Positions 30,427 through 40,541 of a stretch of 40,568 nt of DNA are shown here, piece by piece. The notes under the pieces are model-generated. The model ran no database searches and had not been told where the DNA came from. It saw nothing but the letters and a program-made list of their open reading frames with translations. Numbering within the stretch: the stretch's first letter is position 1; each line of letters opens with the position of its first letter. Both the position numbers and the translations under genes were made by a program. This DNA is from Sporisorium sorghi (lineage: Eukaryota; Basidiomycota; Ustilaginomycetes; Ustilaginales; Ustilaginaceae), in contig JALCCG010000195.1 in the NCBI GenBank assembly GCA_023212695.1, forward strand, positions 1-40,568. The letters are read 5' to 3'.

Positions 30427-31110
30427 ATGGTGCAGCTGGAATGGTGTGGGATACCATACAGGTGCATGCAGGAGTGTGTCTGTAGTGTCGAGTGTGTCTG
30501 GTCCGTTACAGAGGCTGAGCGCTGCAAGGCAATCTGGGAGGGTCTCATCCGGAAGCATTGGCAGACGAGGGACTTTAGGCAAATCCAAAACATGGTCAAG
30601 AGCGAGGTTTGGAGGCTGGAGGTGCAAGAGCAGATGGCAAGCTTGCAGCGGTTCAACCTTCAGAACCACGATGTTGAGAACAAGCTGCGCCATCAACAAT
30701 GCAAGCTTTATGCAACGGGCTCTTGCGATGTGACCCATATCTGTCCGTCTTGCAAGTGCATCATCACATGTTTGCAAGTCGGTGTTGAGATGCGATGCTT
30801 CAAGTGCTTGATCCGGAAATGGGGCAACATTTGGAGGGGATCGAAGTTGTTTGACATGCTCAAGCTGATCAACGAGCATGATCAGGAAAAGCATGGTGGT
30901 CCAAGTCTCATGCTCGAGGAGGCTCAACGGCTACATTTGAGTGTCTCTGCGACTACTGCTCTCCCCAAGTGTCTCTCTCGATGCAATCGCAGCACCGACG
31001 ATGCCAACAGGCAGCTGTGCGAGGCAATGACAAGGCAGAAAACTCGTTGCAGTCAATTTGACTACGCTTTGCCTTCTTCCTGGCATCGCAAGAGAGTTTT
31101 GCACGCTTAG
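30427..31110 (+). CDS. Hypothetical Cys-rich protein with zinc-ribbon pattern
   Basis: From the ATG at 30427 the frame encodes 227 residues. The N-terminal part is helical and charged (AERCKAIWEGLIRKHWQTRDF; MVKSEVWRLEVQEQM). Residues 92-127 are Cys-rich: C92, C100, then CPSC at 106-109 and CFKC at 124-127, a CX2CX14CX2C pattern expected to bind zinc. LRHQQCKLYATGSCDVTHIC matches the Cys-rich start of the pseudogene at 28020 at protein level while the DNA has diverged. Codon use lacks the strong G/C third-position bias of the housekeeping genes, suggesting a mobile or rapidly evolving origin. The region after about residue 165 may be degenerate. The frame upstream to 30388 is open but has no ATG. 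Confidence 0.5.
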   Translation: MVQLEWCGIPYRCMQECVCSVECVWSVTEAERCKAIWEGLIRKHWQTRDFRQIQNMVKSEVWRLEVQEQMASLQRFNLQNHDVENKLRHQQCKLYATGSCDVTHICPSCKCIITCLQVGVEMRCFKCLIRKWGNIWRGSKLFDMLKLINEHDQEKHGGPSLMLEEAQRLHLSVSATTALPKCLSRCNRSTDDANRQLCEAMTRQKTRCSQFDYALPSSWHRKRVLHA

Positions 31111-31119
31111 CACGACCAG

Positions 31120-31854
31120 CCAGCAACAGACCTCATAAGTTGAGGCAGTTGCAGGAAGGAAGTAGGTGGGGAAGCTGTCGCCGTTGCGCTTCAGCTTGAT
31201 GCCCAGGTTTGCAGCCAAGAAAGGCTCAACAAAGTTGCGCACAAATGGACCTTACTTGTCTCAAGTCTCGTTCCACATTTCCTGACGCTCGGGTTGCGAG
31301 GCCTTGATGCGAGCATCAGAACGGAACTCGAAAGGCGTGGACAGAAGTTTGGCGATAGCCTCGGCCGCTCGAGAAGCAGCGGAAGTGGACGAGGAGGAGG
31401 TCGAGGGCGGAGAGGAAGAAGAAGAGAAGAGGTGTTCCACGACCTCGATGCTTGCCTTGTCCGACTGCTTGCAACCGCTAGCAGTCGACCACTGTTGTGA
31501 AGCCTTGTTCAACTCCTGCAGTCGGCATACAATGTCTCCGATCTCCAGGATGGCCTTCTGGAGACCCTCGCCACGGCAAGCTCTGGCAGAGTGCTGCAGC
31601 GCAGCTGCAAGCACAAACAGCTCCGAGATCACGACACTGGCTGCCTCTTTGACTGCTCCCGCTGTCTCGCTCACGGCGCCAGTTGTTTCGTTCGAAGGTC
31701 GCAGCCTCGCCACCCGCTGATCCGGCCTCCTCCTCTCAACGACTTTGATTGTCTCCCTCGCACGCCAGAAGACAATTTTCTTCGCGTCCGCCTCTGGCCA
31801 TCGACTGAACTGGCGTCCGCGGCAATGCCCTCTTGAGTTCACGAGGATCTTCAA
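31120..31854 (-). pseudogene. Gene fragment with in-frame stops, unknown family
   Basis: A minus-strand frame from about 31854 encodes helical, Ala/Ser-rich sequence (EAASVVISELFVLAAALQHS, AILEIGDIVCRLQELNKASQQ, a Ser/Pro linker, AIAKLLSTPFEFRSDARIKA). It is interrupted by TGA at 31263-31261 and TAA at 31254-31252. The same frame then resumes with GPFVRNFVEPFLAANLGIKL and RNGDSFPTYFLPATASTYE, which also looks coding. No ATG precedes the first block in frame. I read this as a decayed internal piece of a gene. An unrecognised intron over the stops is less likely, because no donor precedes the TGA. Confidence 0.5.
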
Positions 31855-33043
31855 CCGATGTTCGCGTCTGCGCTTCTTCCTTGTTTTTCCGTCTCTTCAC
31901 AACGTTTTACGGGACTTCGAAACGGGTCGAAGGGCGAGGAGCTTCCGCGGCGGATGCGGCTGGCTCTTGCTGCGGCTGTTGCTCTTGCGGCGGCGAGAGA
32001 GTATTGCTTTGTGTAGCGTTTCTGTCGTTGTCGTTGTCGTTGCCCGTGCTTTGAGCAGCCAGACTTGCTGTTCCACTCGAAGATCGAGTGCACGTGAGAG
32101 ACGGTCTTCGCGCCCAGAAGGCAGATGGAGTCACCTGTCGAGGCTGTTGAACAGTTCTCGAGGCATGGTAGCGATAGAGATTCTAAACAGCCGTTTAGTG
32201 TCAATCTCTGGTTGCCTCATGCAGTCATTTTCTGCTCGGCACAATGTTGCTCACATGTATTGACGATGTTTGCTCTAGCACCCTGTCACACATGACGTCC
32301 GATCACAGAGCATGTGCTTTGAGGCACCCGACCTGGTCACGTGTGTCTTCGACCCTGGGGCGTGCACTCGGCAACACTCATGTTGTTGTTCGATCACTGC
32401 CGTCCTTGAAGCTTTCACTGCACAACGAGTCCGCATGGAAGACGAGAGCTCGACAGTCTTCCGAGATTCCGCACAGCAGCACGCGTACACTTTTGGTGCT
32501 ACGTCTTTCGCATCTCGTATCTCACACGCTCAGTCCTTTCGCTTCTACAGCGGGTGGTGTCAGCGGTGCAGTCGTCGGAGAGCGCTGCATAGCGCGGTTC
32601 GCTCATGCAATCTTCGCTTGACGTCGACTACCTCCCTAGACACTGCAGAACATCTTTCCACTTGACGTCGTCACTTCTCACTCTTCGCCCCTCTTGGCTT
32701 CGGCCGCGGGTGAGGTCAGCGGTGCAAAGGGTCAAGAACGCTCCAGGAGACACGAGTTGCACGTCACTCCTCCGATCTTCGCTTTACGTTCCCTTCCGCT
32801 CATCGCACAGTAAACCGGCTTTCCACCTGATGCAACACCTTCACATCTCACACTCACACCTCACATTCCTAAATTCGATCCAGGCGCATCCGAAACCAAC
32901 ACACACACACTCCAAACACCAAATTGACAAACGAATGAACTAGGTTTTCAAAAGCATCAAGGTAACCATAAAACGAGAGCCGCCCAGGATAGGGCCGACC
33001 AGCAAATAAACACAATGATATAGAGAGAGATGAGGGATATTTT
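31855..33043. other. Intergenic region with a diverged direct repeat
   Basis: No supported gene. The sequence CGGGTGGTGTCAGCGGTGCA (32551-32570) recurs as CGGGTGAGGTCAGCGGTGCA (32707-32726), and ATCTTCGCTT at 32610 recurs at 32775. This indicates an old tandem duplication of about 160 bp. A CA-rich stretch lies near 32898-32920. Confidence 0.5.
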
Positions 33044-34798
33044 TCAGTCGTCCTGCAATTGATCGCCCTCGTCCTCATCCTTGTTGGAGGACGACGACGA
33101 GCGTCTCTTTGCAGAAGCAGCCAGAGGCGAGCGTTCGCGCGATGCAGGCTTGCTGCCGATGCTGTCCTCGGTCTTCTCAACAACAGCAGCAGCTGCTGCT
33201 GCATCAGCCGCAGAAGACTTGTTCGAAGATGTAGCAGCAGGAGCAGCGTGGCTGTTGGCAGACTTGGAAGCAGCAAGCTCGGATGAACGAGAGAGTGGCT
33301 CGTCGTCATAGTCGGCGGTTCCCGTCTTGGCCTCCAATTCGCGAACGCGCGCCTCAAGACCGCGGACTCGCCCTTCCCACAGGACGCGTTCGTCTCGCAC
33401 TCTACGTTCGACCGTCTCTTCGAGCACTCGGCGGCTCGACTGGAGCGTCTGGAGCAACGTGTTGGAGCGCTTGATCTGGTCTTCGAGCGTGGCCTTGAGC
33501 GTCCTGCTGTCGTAGAGCGAATCGTAAAAGTCGGAGAAGAGCGAGAGGAAGTGCGCTTTGGACGAAGGCGGCGAACGCAAGTGGTCGGGCAATCGTGCAG
33601 TGGGCGGCGGGTTGTAAGCCTGACGTCCGCCAGGGTGACCGCGTGCAAATTGGGTCGTGTGGTAGGCAGGAGAGGGCAGCGTTGCGGTCTGAGGAACGAG
33701 ACCACCGCCGGGCAAACGCGTCGAAGGCCCTTGACGTGCGAGTGGGTTGGCGGTGTGAGGCATGTCGGGCAGTCGACCTTCGCGAAGACCAGGCAGATCT
33801 TCTCGCTCATCGCGACGGAAGGCATCCGGCGTCTCTAGTTGGCGCGGACCAGAGACGAGTCGTTGCTGCGGCTCGCCGCGTGCGGGAGCAAAAGATTGCG
33901 GTGGCTGCTGTGACGTGTGGTTGGGACGGAGATTTGACTCGCGGGGCGCCTGATCCTGGGGCAGCGCGTGGTCGCGGTTGTCAAAGCCAAACGACAGCTT
34001 TTGAGGGGGAGCGCTCTTGGCGATGCCCGAGGTCGATCTACCGAGGGCAGAAGCCTCAAAGGCGGAGCCGGAACCTGTGTCGATGTGAAGTCGACTCGCC
34101 TTGGCCTGCGCGGCATCGCCTCGTCTGCGTGCGAGCATGCCGGGACCATGGTCGAGGCCGTCGTCGTAATTGGACGACGAGAGCACCGAGGGTCGATGGC
34201 TACCGTCCTGCATGGGCGGCAAGGGGCCGGCGGCGGCCGAGTTGGGGCTGTGCATGGGTCTGTCCAAGGGCGAGAGACGTCCGTTGTTGGTTCTGTTGGC
34301 GTAAGGCGGGTTCAGAGGCGAGCGCAGATCGTCTGCGTAGGCGTCCCTCTCGTCGAGGTAGCGGGGTGCCGAGTGCGGCGCGCCATCGGCCCTGCGAAAA
34401 GGGGGAGAACGGCCGCCGTTGGGGGCATCGTCGCGTCGTCGGTCGTCGCGGTCGAGGCCTTCGGCGAGACGCCTGCGCTTGAGCGCGGAGGTTGCAGGGT
34501 CGTCGCGCATAGCGGCGGCTTCTTCGTCGTCGGCGGTGTTGTTCAGGGAAAGCGGAATTTGAGAGCGAGGACTCGATGCGTGACGAGCGTTGTTTTGGTG
34601 AGGTGTGGAAGAAGGCAAATGAGCGTATCTGGGATCGTGGTTGGCTTGGCGAGGAGGGCTGAAGCGGCTGGAGGCTTCGTGTGCAGATCGGTAGCGAGCT
34701 TCGAGCAATCCGTCCCTTCGAATGGCTTCTTCCTGCTCGAATCTGCGTTTTCTCTCAATCCAGAGGTCGCGGGATCGGTCGATGGGCTCTTCGTGCAT
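33044..34798 (-). CDS. Coiled-coil protein of unknown function, probably nuclear
   Basis: From the ATG at 34798 (MHEEPIDRSRDLWIERKRRF) the protein is 584 residues. Most is disordered, rich in Pro, Arg, Ser and Asn, with a basic NLS-like cluster KRRRL near 107-111. The one ordered part is a predicted coiled coil at about 413-495: FLSLFSDFYDSLYDSRTLKA, LEDQIKRSNTLLQTLQSSRR, then Arg/Glu heptads to ELEAK. The C-tail is Ser/Ala/Lys-rich and acidic. The open frame runs 89 codons further upstream, with an ATG at 35065, but that extension looks like translated leader (for example an HHSRLTQAPRSPLSTPSHP stretch), so I prefer 34798. Role unknown; the disordered/coiled-coil make-up would suit a transcription or chromatin factor. 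Confidence 0.75.
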   Translation of the reverse strand: MHEEPIDRSRDLWIERKRRFEQEEAIRRDGLLEARYRSAHEASSRFSPPRQANHDPRYAHLPSSTPHQNNARHASSPRSQIPLSLNNTADDEEAAAMRDDPATSALKRRRLAEGLDRDDRRRDDAPNGGRSPPFRRADGAPHSAPRYLDERDAYADDLRSPLNPPYANRTNNGRLSPLDRPMHSPNSAAAGPLPPMQDGSHRPSVLSSSNYDDGLDHGPGMLARRRGDAAQAKASRLHIDTGSGSAFEASALGRSTSGIAKSAPPQKLSFGFDNRDHALPQDQAPRESNLRPNHTSQQPPQSFAPARGEPQQRLVSGPRQLETPDAFRRDEREDLPGLREGRLPDMPHTANPLARQGPSTRLPGGGLVPQTATLPSPAYHTTQFARGHPGGRQAYNPPPTARLPDHLRSPPSSKAHFLSLFSDFYDSLYDSRTLKATLEDQIKRSNTLLQTLQSSRRVLEETVERRVRDERVLWEGRVRGLEARVRELEAKTGTADYDDEPLSRSSELAASKSANSHAAPAATSSNKSSAADAAAAAAVVEKTEDSIGSKPASRERSPLAASAKRRSSSSSNKDEDEGDQLQDD

Positions 34799-35743
34799 GC
34801 TCTGCAGATTGTGGGAGAGCGTGCGGTTGTGTCCTGGAGGGAGGTTGAGTCGAAGCGCAGCAAGCGCAGCAAGCGATGCGATGCGATGCGATGAGATGAC
34901 GGCGCGATATGGAAGTTGCTGGCGTTGCAGGTGATCAACGATGACAACGATGAGCTCGAATCGAAGAAGCGTTTGAGGATGGGACGGTGTCGAAAGAGGT
35001 GAGCGAGGTGCTTGAGTGAGTCTGCTATGGTGGTTGGATGGTGGTAGAGAACGGAAAGATGGCAAGAGGAATGTGCTGAAGAGACAGAAGCAAGGGGCGA
35101 TGTGGCTAAGGGTGGTGTGGCTTGCGACAGAGGAAAGCTTCCAGCGGCGGCGATCGTGGATGGATGGAAGGAAGGAAGAGGAGACGGTGGCTTAGTTGGC
35201 GCTTTGGTCTAAAACGAGGCGAGCCAAGCGAAGAAAGGAAGGGAGGAAAGGGTCTGCGCGCATCTAGTGTGGATGAAGGAGAGAGGATGGATGGGGTCCG
35301 CAGCCCACGACGGTGGGTGGCTTTGAGGACGATCAACGCACGCAGATGGCCACAGGAGAGGCGCGAGAGGATGGACGGCGATGGCGAGGGTGAGAGTGAG
35401 GGAGGCAAGGCGGAAATGAGATCTGAGAGTCGACGCCGCGTTTCTCAAAGAGGCCCGAGAGTGAGAAGAGTGTTGGTTGGAACAAGCAAGCAAGCAAGCA
35501 AAGAAGCCGCACTCGTCAAAGCTCAAGCCGAAGGCGCAAACGCGAAAAAAAAAGCGAGACAAAAGAGACACACGCACAGAGAAAATGAACAAGGCGACAG
35601 AAGAGAGAGAGAGAGAATGGGCAGGCGCCACAATGCGCGCTCTTCTTAGCGCACCGACTCAAAGAAGGCTCGCCGAAGAGGGGTGCAGCAGCAGCACCCT
35701 GCACGACATGCAGCCGACACGGGAGAGACACACGCAACGCAAC

Positions 35744-35777
<34 letters not shown>

Positions 35778-35988
35778 ACCCACTCACACGCCCTGACTGC
35801 CAGATGCGCTGGGCTGCTGCTCTCTCAACCCCCGGCATGGTGGGCGGAACCTCAAAAACAAAAAAAAATCAAAAATCAAAAAATCAAAAAGGCTTGTCTC
35901 CCAACACCCACACAATGAGTTGCTGCAACGGAGTTTGACTTGAAAAACTAGATTCTGAGAGAGAGCGAGAGAGGCAAGCAACTTTTTA

Positions 35989-36243
35989 ATGAATTCGATC
36001 CAGTCCATCTCGACCGCCACGATGGCATTCATCGGTAAGCTTTCCAGCTCGGTCATTGCTACCACGGTAAAGGATGCGGCGGCCGAGCTTCTTAGCAATT
36101 GTGTTTGGGGGCCAGAGAGCTGTGAGGCTGAAAAGGTGCCGCCACGTTGGGAGAGACGCACGCGTCTGCATGATTTCTGTGAGAAAGCGCCGAGCGTCGC
36201 TCCGAGCGAGCTTGTTTTTTTCCCACAGCAGCAACAACCATAG
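35989..36243 (+). CDS. Doubtful small ORF or exon
   Basis: An 84-codon frame from an ATG at 35989. Its first 40 codons (MNSIQSISTATMAFIGKLSS, VIATTVKDAAAELLSNC) have local gene-like codon use; the rest looks less coding. A GTAAGC donor-like sequence follows the second ATG closely, so it might be a first exon. No family recognised; it may be chance. Confidence 0.25.
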   Translation: MNSIQSISTATMAFIGKLSSSVIATTVKDAAAELLSNCVWGPESCEAEKVPPRWERRTRLHDFCEKAPSVAPSELVFFPQQQQP

Positions 36244-37314
36244 AAAGAACAGAAGGCGAGGACCCTGGTGCTGCTATCGGCAAGTCCCATTGCGGTCATT
36301 CTCTCTCCCGTCGCTTTCAGTCGGAGCTGGAACTGGACAGGCAAGCGTTAGACACGCCGCCGCGTCCGTTTTCGACAGACGCATCACGCACGCGCCTTGC
36401 CAAAAGGGGAAAAAAATAAAAATAAAAAATAATATATCATCTCATTTTCAAAGCCGAGCCTCGGGGAAGCTGCGCCCTTTCGACGCTCGTGTCTCCTTTT
36501 CTTTAGCGAGACAGGCGCAACAGTTGAGCCGATCCCGACCGAGCAGCTTCACCCCTCTTTGGCGTTAGCACCAGCAGCTTTCTGCTATCATCGAGACCGA
36601 GGTCATGTCAGACCAGAAAGCTGTCCGATCGGGACTAGCTTGACTTAAAATTATAACCCGACAAGTAGTCGCTCGCAGCAATTAAAAGATCGATACAGGC
36701 TACTCTTGCAGCTCCCCCGTCGTATTGAGCGTCTTATTTTAGCCGAGACAAGACCGCGCTGCGTGACTTAGAGTAGCCGCTTTCGATCGTCATTCCGCTG
36801 GCTCGGTTCTCGGCTGTAAGATGACTCTCAGCTTCGCAGCGGTACATCGTACCTTTCTGCTAGCTGTGTGGTAAAGACCCGCTCGTCTTGGCCGCTGCAT
36901 AATCGGGATCTTAGCTGCAGATGCCGAATGTGCTTTCGTTGCGCTGTGCCTGTGCCATCCTGTTCCAACATGTCTGCGTCCATTCCAGAGCCAGCGCCAT
37001 AGGCGTGAGACACCGTCTCTTGACAAGCTGAGACCATCTAAGACAGGCGAAAGGGGGCCCCTTTGTGTTTTGTGGGCAAAATTCACACACCCCAGACACG
37101 CACACGGTACCGCATTCGCCGCTTCAACCTTTTTTGCACCAGAAATGCATCGAGACACGACTGTAGGGAAGCATGACTGACACTCGATGATCTCGCAATT
37201 GTTCTTTCGTTTCTCAAACAATGTCCATTTCTGCTGCGATGCTGCGATGATAAGCTATTGTACACAAGACGAGACGATTTGGAAATGATAAGGCAACAGT
37301 TGGGCTACAATAAT

Positions 37315-37330
37315 GAGAGAGAGAGAGAGA
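37315..37330 (+). repeat. GA dinucleotide microsatellite
   Basis: Eight GA units, about 50 bp past the stop of the GH16 gene. Confidence 0.9.
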
Positions 37331-37378
37331 ATGTCCGACGTCGGCTGCGTTCCCGCGACAGGCAGGCTTCGAGACCGT

Positions 37379-39562
37379 TCAGTGGTGAGCGTAGCCGCTA
37401 TTGTAGTATCCCGCGCCTCCATTGTTGTGGACATCATACGGGTAGCGACTGTATGGCACAGGTGCGGTCGCGCTCGGCGTGTACCCTTCGCTCTGCTGCT
37501 GCTGCACCATCACAGGCGTCGGGTAGTAGTTGACGTTGGGCGTGTCGTACATCCTCCCCGACGGACGGGCAGGTGAAGGAGAAAGCGCGTAGTTGGGCGT
37601 GTACGGCGCCAGGGGCAGTGCACGTCGCTGCGGCGATTGCAGCTGGCACTGGTCCGCGGCGATGGGGTAGCCTCTCGCCACCTCGGCGTTGCGCTTGACG
37701 GGACTCGAGATGGGCGTGCCGTAGCAGCTATCCGTACCGCCGCCGTAGGTGCGGTGCGTGTGCGCGTCGATATACTGCTCGACCTCGTCCTCCTCCTCTC
37801 GTGCCGCTGCTTCGTAAGCATGATGCTGGAAAGGGTTGCTCATTGGCCTATTGACCGAGCGCCTCTCCCCCTCCTCCTCCTCCTCCTGCGTGGCGTCCAG
37901 CTGCTGATACCGCTGCTGCCCCTTACCCGAAGCGCCCAGCAGCCGATCCGCAAGGCTCGAGGCGCGCGACACCTTGGACCCGCCCGTCGTCTGGCGCTGC
38001 AAATGCGACAGCCCAGCATCCGACATGATCCCTCCGCCCATCATCAGGTTCATGTTGGGCTCGTTGCGGTACAGACTCGCCGGCTCGTTCTCCACATCCT
38101 TGGGGTACGCCAGCGCAGTCGTAGTGGTGGCCGACCGATCGAACGCGCCTCGAGAGGGCCCGCTGAAGCGCGGGTCATTGACGCCCGTCACGCCGATCGC
38201 GTTGACGATGGGCGCTTTGAGGTGACGACGGCGCACAAAGGCGATGATGGCCCAGATGGCGCCCAGACCGATGAGGGCGCCGGAGATCGGGAGTGCGTAT
38301 TTGAGAGCGTCTGAAGTCGAGGTGGACGAGCTGTTGGCAGCGTCGTCTTTGGTGTTGACATCGCCATCTTTGCTGTTGTTCCCAGAATCCTTGCTCGAGC
38401 CTTTGCCGTCTTTGCTGCCTTTGCCATCTTTGCCGGACTGAGCGCTGGTCACGCCATAGCCCGGGTAGCCCGGATAGCCGTCCGCACCGGGATCCGAGAG
38501 GATCCTCAGAGGCTCGGTGCTGGTACCAAACGCCGGTTCGAGCGTCGTCGACGAGTTGCTCCCCGTATAAACAAACGAAGTGATGTTATCATCTGAACTC
38601 CCCGAGACACTCGTCAGATTGAGACTGCTGAGGCTGGCGCACTGCACGTTGAACTGCTTGATCTCCTGCGCGTAGAAGCCGTTCTTCTCGTACTCGGGCG
38701 TGTTCCAGTCGATCGGACCGCCGGCCCACGCAATCGTACCCTCCGGATTCGTCGCATTGCCGCCCGCCCACGTGCTGAACTGGATGCGCGAAGGCGAGCG
38801 CGGGTAGCTCGACCCCGCCTGCGCGCGCGTCAGGGTGCGCACCACGGTGCCGTCGATGCTCCACTGCAGCTGGCTGCTCGTCCAGTTGAGGCCGTACGTG
38901 TGCCAGTCGCTGACGTTCCAGTTGGGCATGCTGACCGTCGTGCCATGATCCCGCACAGGCTGACCCATCCAGAAGTAGTTGGTCATCATCACCGACGAGT
39001 TGGCCGTTGTGAACTCGATGTCAATCTCATCTTTGATGTTGGACATGGTGATGAAGGCAGCGACGAGACCTTGGCGCGCATTGTGGCGGAGCGTCGCTTC
39101 GACGTAGCCGTACATGAGGTAATCGGTGGTCGAGATCTTGGCCTGCTGTGCGGCTGTGAGCTCGAGGAGTACGCCTTCGGGTCCCGGTCCCAGCTTGCCC
39201 GCGTCGAGCGTGAATGGGGAGGAGGCGTTGCCGTTGTATTCGAGGATGGGCATAAAGATGTCCGTGTTGTTGTAGTCGCTCGGCTTGATAGTCATCTGAC
39301 GCGAGCGGCACACTGGGTTGGGAAGGCAAGAAGAGGGCTTGAAGCTTGACATTGGGTCACAGCCTCCTGCGCATTGCATTGCGCCTGAGCCACAGACGCC
39401 TTCGGACGAGCAGCATGGACTCGATTCGGGGCACAACGAGGAGGAGCTGCATGTGATCCTCGATGTCTGGGCCGAGGCGGATGGCAGGGTCGCCGCGAGG
39501 ACAAGGCCCACCAGTAGCGATGTGGACAAGCGCAAGGCTGCTTTGCGTCGTAGCCTGGCCAT
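37379..39562 (-). CDS. GH16 CRH/UTR2-type chitin-glucan transglycosylase, membrane-anchored
   Basis: Enzymes of this family cross-link chitin to beta-glucan in the fungal cell wall. The 727-residue protein has a signal peptide (about 1-31, ending SASA), then a Cys-rich N-terminal module (ITCSSSSLCPESSPCCSSEG ... CSSEGVCGSGAMQCAGGC) like the chitin-binding module of Crh2/Utr2. A GH16 domain spans about 95-310. The catalytic motif DEIDIE is at 178-183, with nucleophile E179 and acid/base E183. A Gly/Lys/Asp-rich linker with a YPGYPGYG stretch leads to one transmembrane helix at about 424-443 (LPISGALIGLGAIWAIIAFV), followed by RRRH and a 280-residue cytoplasmic tail. Yeast Crh proteins instead end in a GPI signal, so this architecture differs. 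The frame is uninterrupted. Confidence 0.92.
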   Translation of the reverse strand: MARLRRKAALRLSTSLLVGLVLAATLPSASAQTSRITCSSSSLCPESSPCCSSEGVCGSGAMQCAGGCDPMSSFKPSSCLPNPVCRSRQMTIKPSDYNNTDIFMPILEYNGNASSPFTLDAGKLGPGPEGVLLELTAAQQAKISTTDYLMYGYVEATLRHNARQGLVAAFITMSNIKDEIDIEFTTANSSVMMTNYFWMGQPVRDHGTTVSMPNWNVSDWHTYGLNWTSSQLQWSIDGTVVRTLTRAQAGSSYPRSPSRIQFSTWAGGNATNPEGTIAWAGGPIDWNTPEYEKNGFYAQEIKQFNVQCASLSSLNLTSVSGSSDDNITSFVYTGSNSSTTLEPAFGTSTEPLRILSDPGADGYPGYPGYGVTSAQSGKDGKGSKDGKGSSKDSGNNSKDGDVNTKDDAANSSSTSTSDALKYALPISGALIGLGAIWAIIAFVRRRHLKAPIVNAIGVTGVNDPRFSGPSRGAFDRSATTTTALAYPKDVENEPASLYRNEPNMNLMMGGGIMSDAGLSHLQRQTTGGSKVSRASSLADRLLGASGKGQQRYQQLDATQEEEEEGERRSVNRPMSNPFQHHAYEAAAREEEDEVEQYIDAHTHRTYGGGTDSCYGTPISSPVKRNAEVARGYPIAADQCQLQSPQRRALPLAPYTPNYALSPSPARPSGRMYDTPNVNYYPTPVMVQQQQSEGYTPSATAPVPYSRYPYDVHNNGGAGYYNSGYAHH

Positions 39563-40432
39563 GTTGGGAATCTTTGTCGTTATGATCGTTGCTCAGTCTC
39601 GAGCGTGTTCGTGAAGAGGATGATGAGAGGGCCTGCTCTTTGAAGAGGGTTGTCGTGAGAGTACTGAATGTCGTTGGAGTAGGCGGCAAGGTGAGAGTAG
39701 GGTGATGATGATAGATATGGGAAGAGTTGACGACCACAGAACGAAGGGATAGGAAGACCCTGTAGTACACATGGAGAAAGGGGCCTCTCCGCAGTCTCGG
39801 CTCTCTGCACGGACGATGATAGGTCTCTCACTTGTCGCATCAAAGTGTCACTCTGCTAGCCTCTTCAATGCCGGAACAGAGCGTCCATTCCGGCAACTGG
39901 ACAGGTCCTTGATGCCGAGGAGAAAGGGGCCTGCGGTCCAGACAAAGAAAAGAGGGAGACCAACACCTCGTTCGACAGCAGCATCAAACTCTACACGCAT
40001 CAGGGGTTTCTTCATCCGAAATTTTTCTACGGCAGCACAGCACAGCACAGCTTCGGCAAAGCTAATTCTGCGGTCGAGCCTGTCAAAGTCGGCCGAGACC
40101 CCCTTTCCTTGAGAAAGAGGCGGCTCGGCTTGCCCTTTGTGTGGTCTCCTTTCAGACCCTTTTTCCTCTGGCTTGCATCCCGATCTCGTCACCTGGCGTC
40201 CGAGCTTGCCGTGCTCACAGACCCCACAATGGCGCACGGTGCCGTGGGCACAGCCTGCTCATGCCGAAGCTATCACTCTCGAGGGCTGCCTTGGCAGTGA
40301 CATCACTCGTCTGGCCCTAAGCGGTCAGGTAGATCTGATAGGGTCGGGTTGGCTACTTGTTATTCAGTGATGTTCTAGGTGTCCGCGACACAGGAGCGCT
40401 CCTCAACAGCTTGATGTGACATTTCACGAAAA
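39563..40432. other. Upstream region of the GH16 gene
   Basis: It should contain the GH16 promoter. A minus-strand open frame at 39848-40237 (129 codons) shows no recognisable domain and is not called. Confidence 0.5.
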
Positions 40433-40541
40433 AAGGAGAAAAAAATGATAAAAAAGGATGCGAAAAAAAAAAAAAAAAAAAAAAAAAAAAAGCAAAAAGA
40501 GGGGGCCAACCCGGAATCGAACCGGGGACCTCTGTCAACTT
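40433..40541 (-). repeat. Right arm of the window-spanning inverted repeat
   Basis: Reverse complement of positions 1 to about 110, including the tRNA 3' part, the T5 terminator (40494-40498 on the minus strand) and a 29-base A run (40463-40491). The copies diverge at about 40433. Confidence 0.85.

Larger units (their letters stand above)
34799..37378. other. Intergenic region between the coiled-coil and GH16 genes
   Basis: It contains the 5' leader of the coiled-coil gene, an A30 homopolymer (35746-35775), AT-rich tracts (about 35860-35892 and 36408-36436), and a GA microsatellite (37315-37330) near the end of the GH16 gene. No complete gene is supported except a weak candidate at 35989. 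Confidence 0.55.

Noticed and set aside
33968..34894. 308-codon plus-strand frame over the coiled-coil gene
   Set aside because: In register with the minus-strand codons and Val/Arg/Gly-rich; a codon-bias shadow.
39848..40237. 129-codon minus-strand frame
   Set aside because: No family resemblance and weak codon bias; probably chance in the GH16 upstream region.
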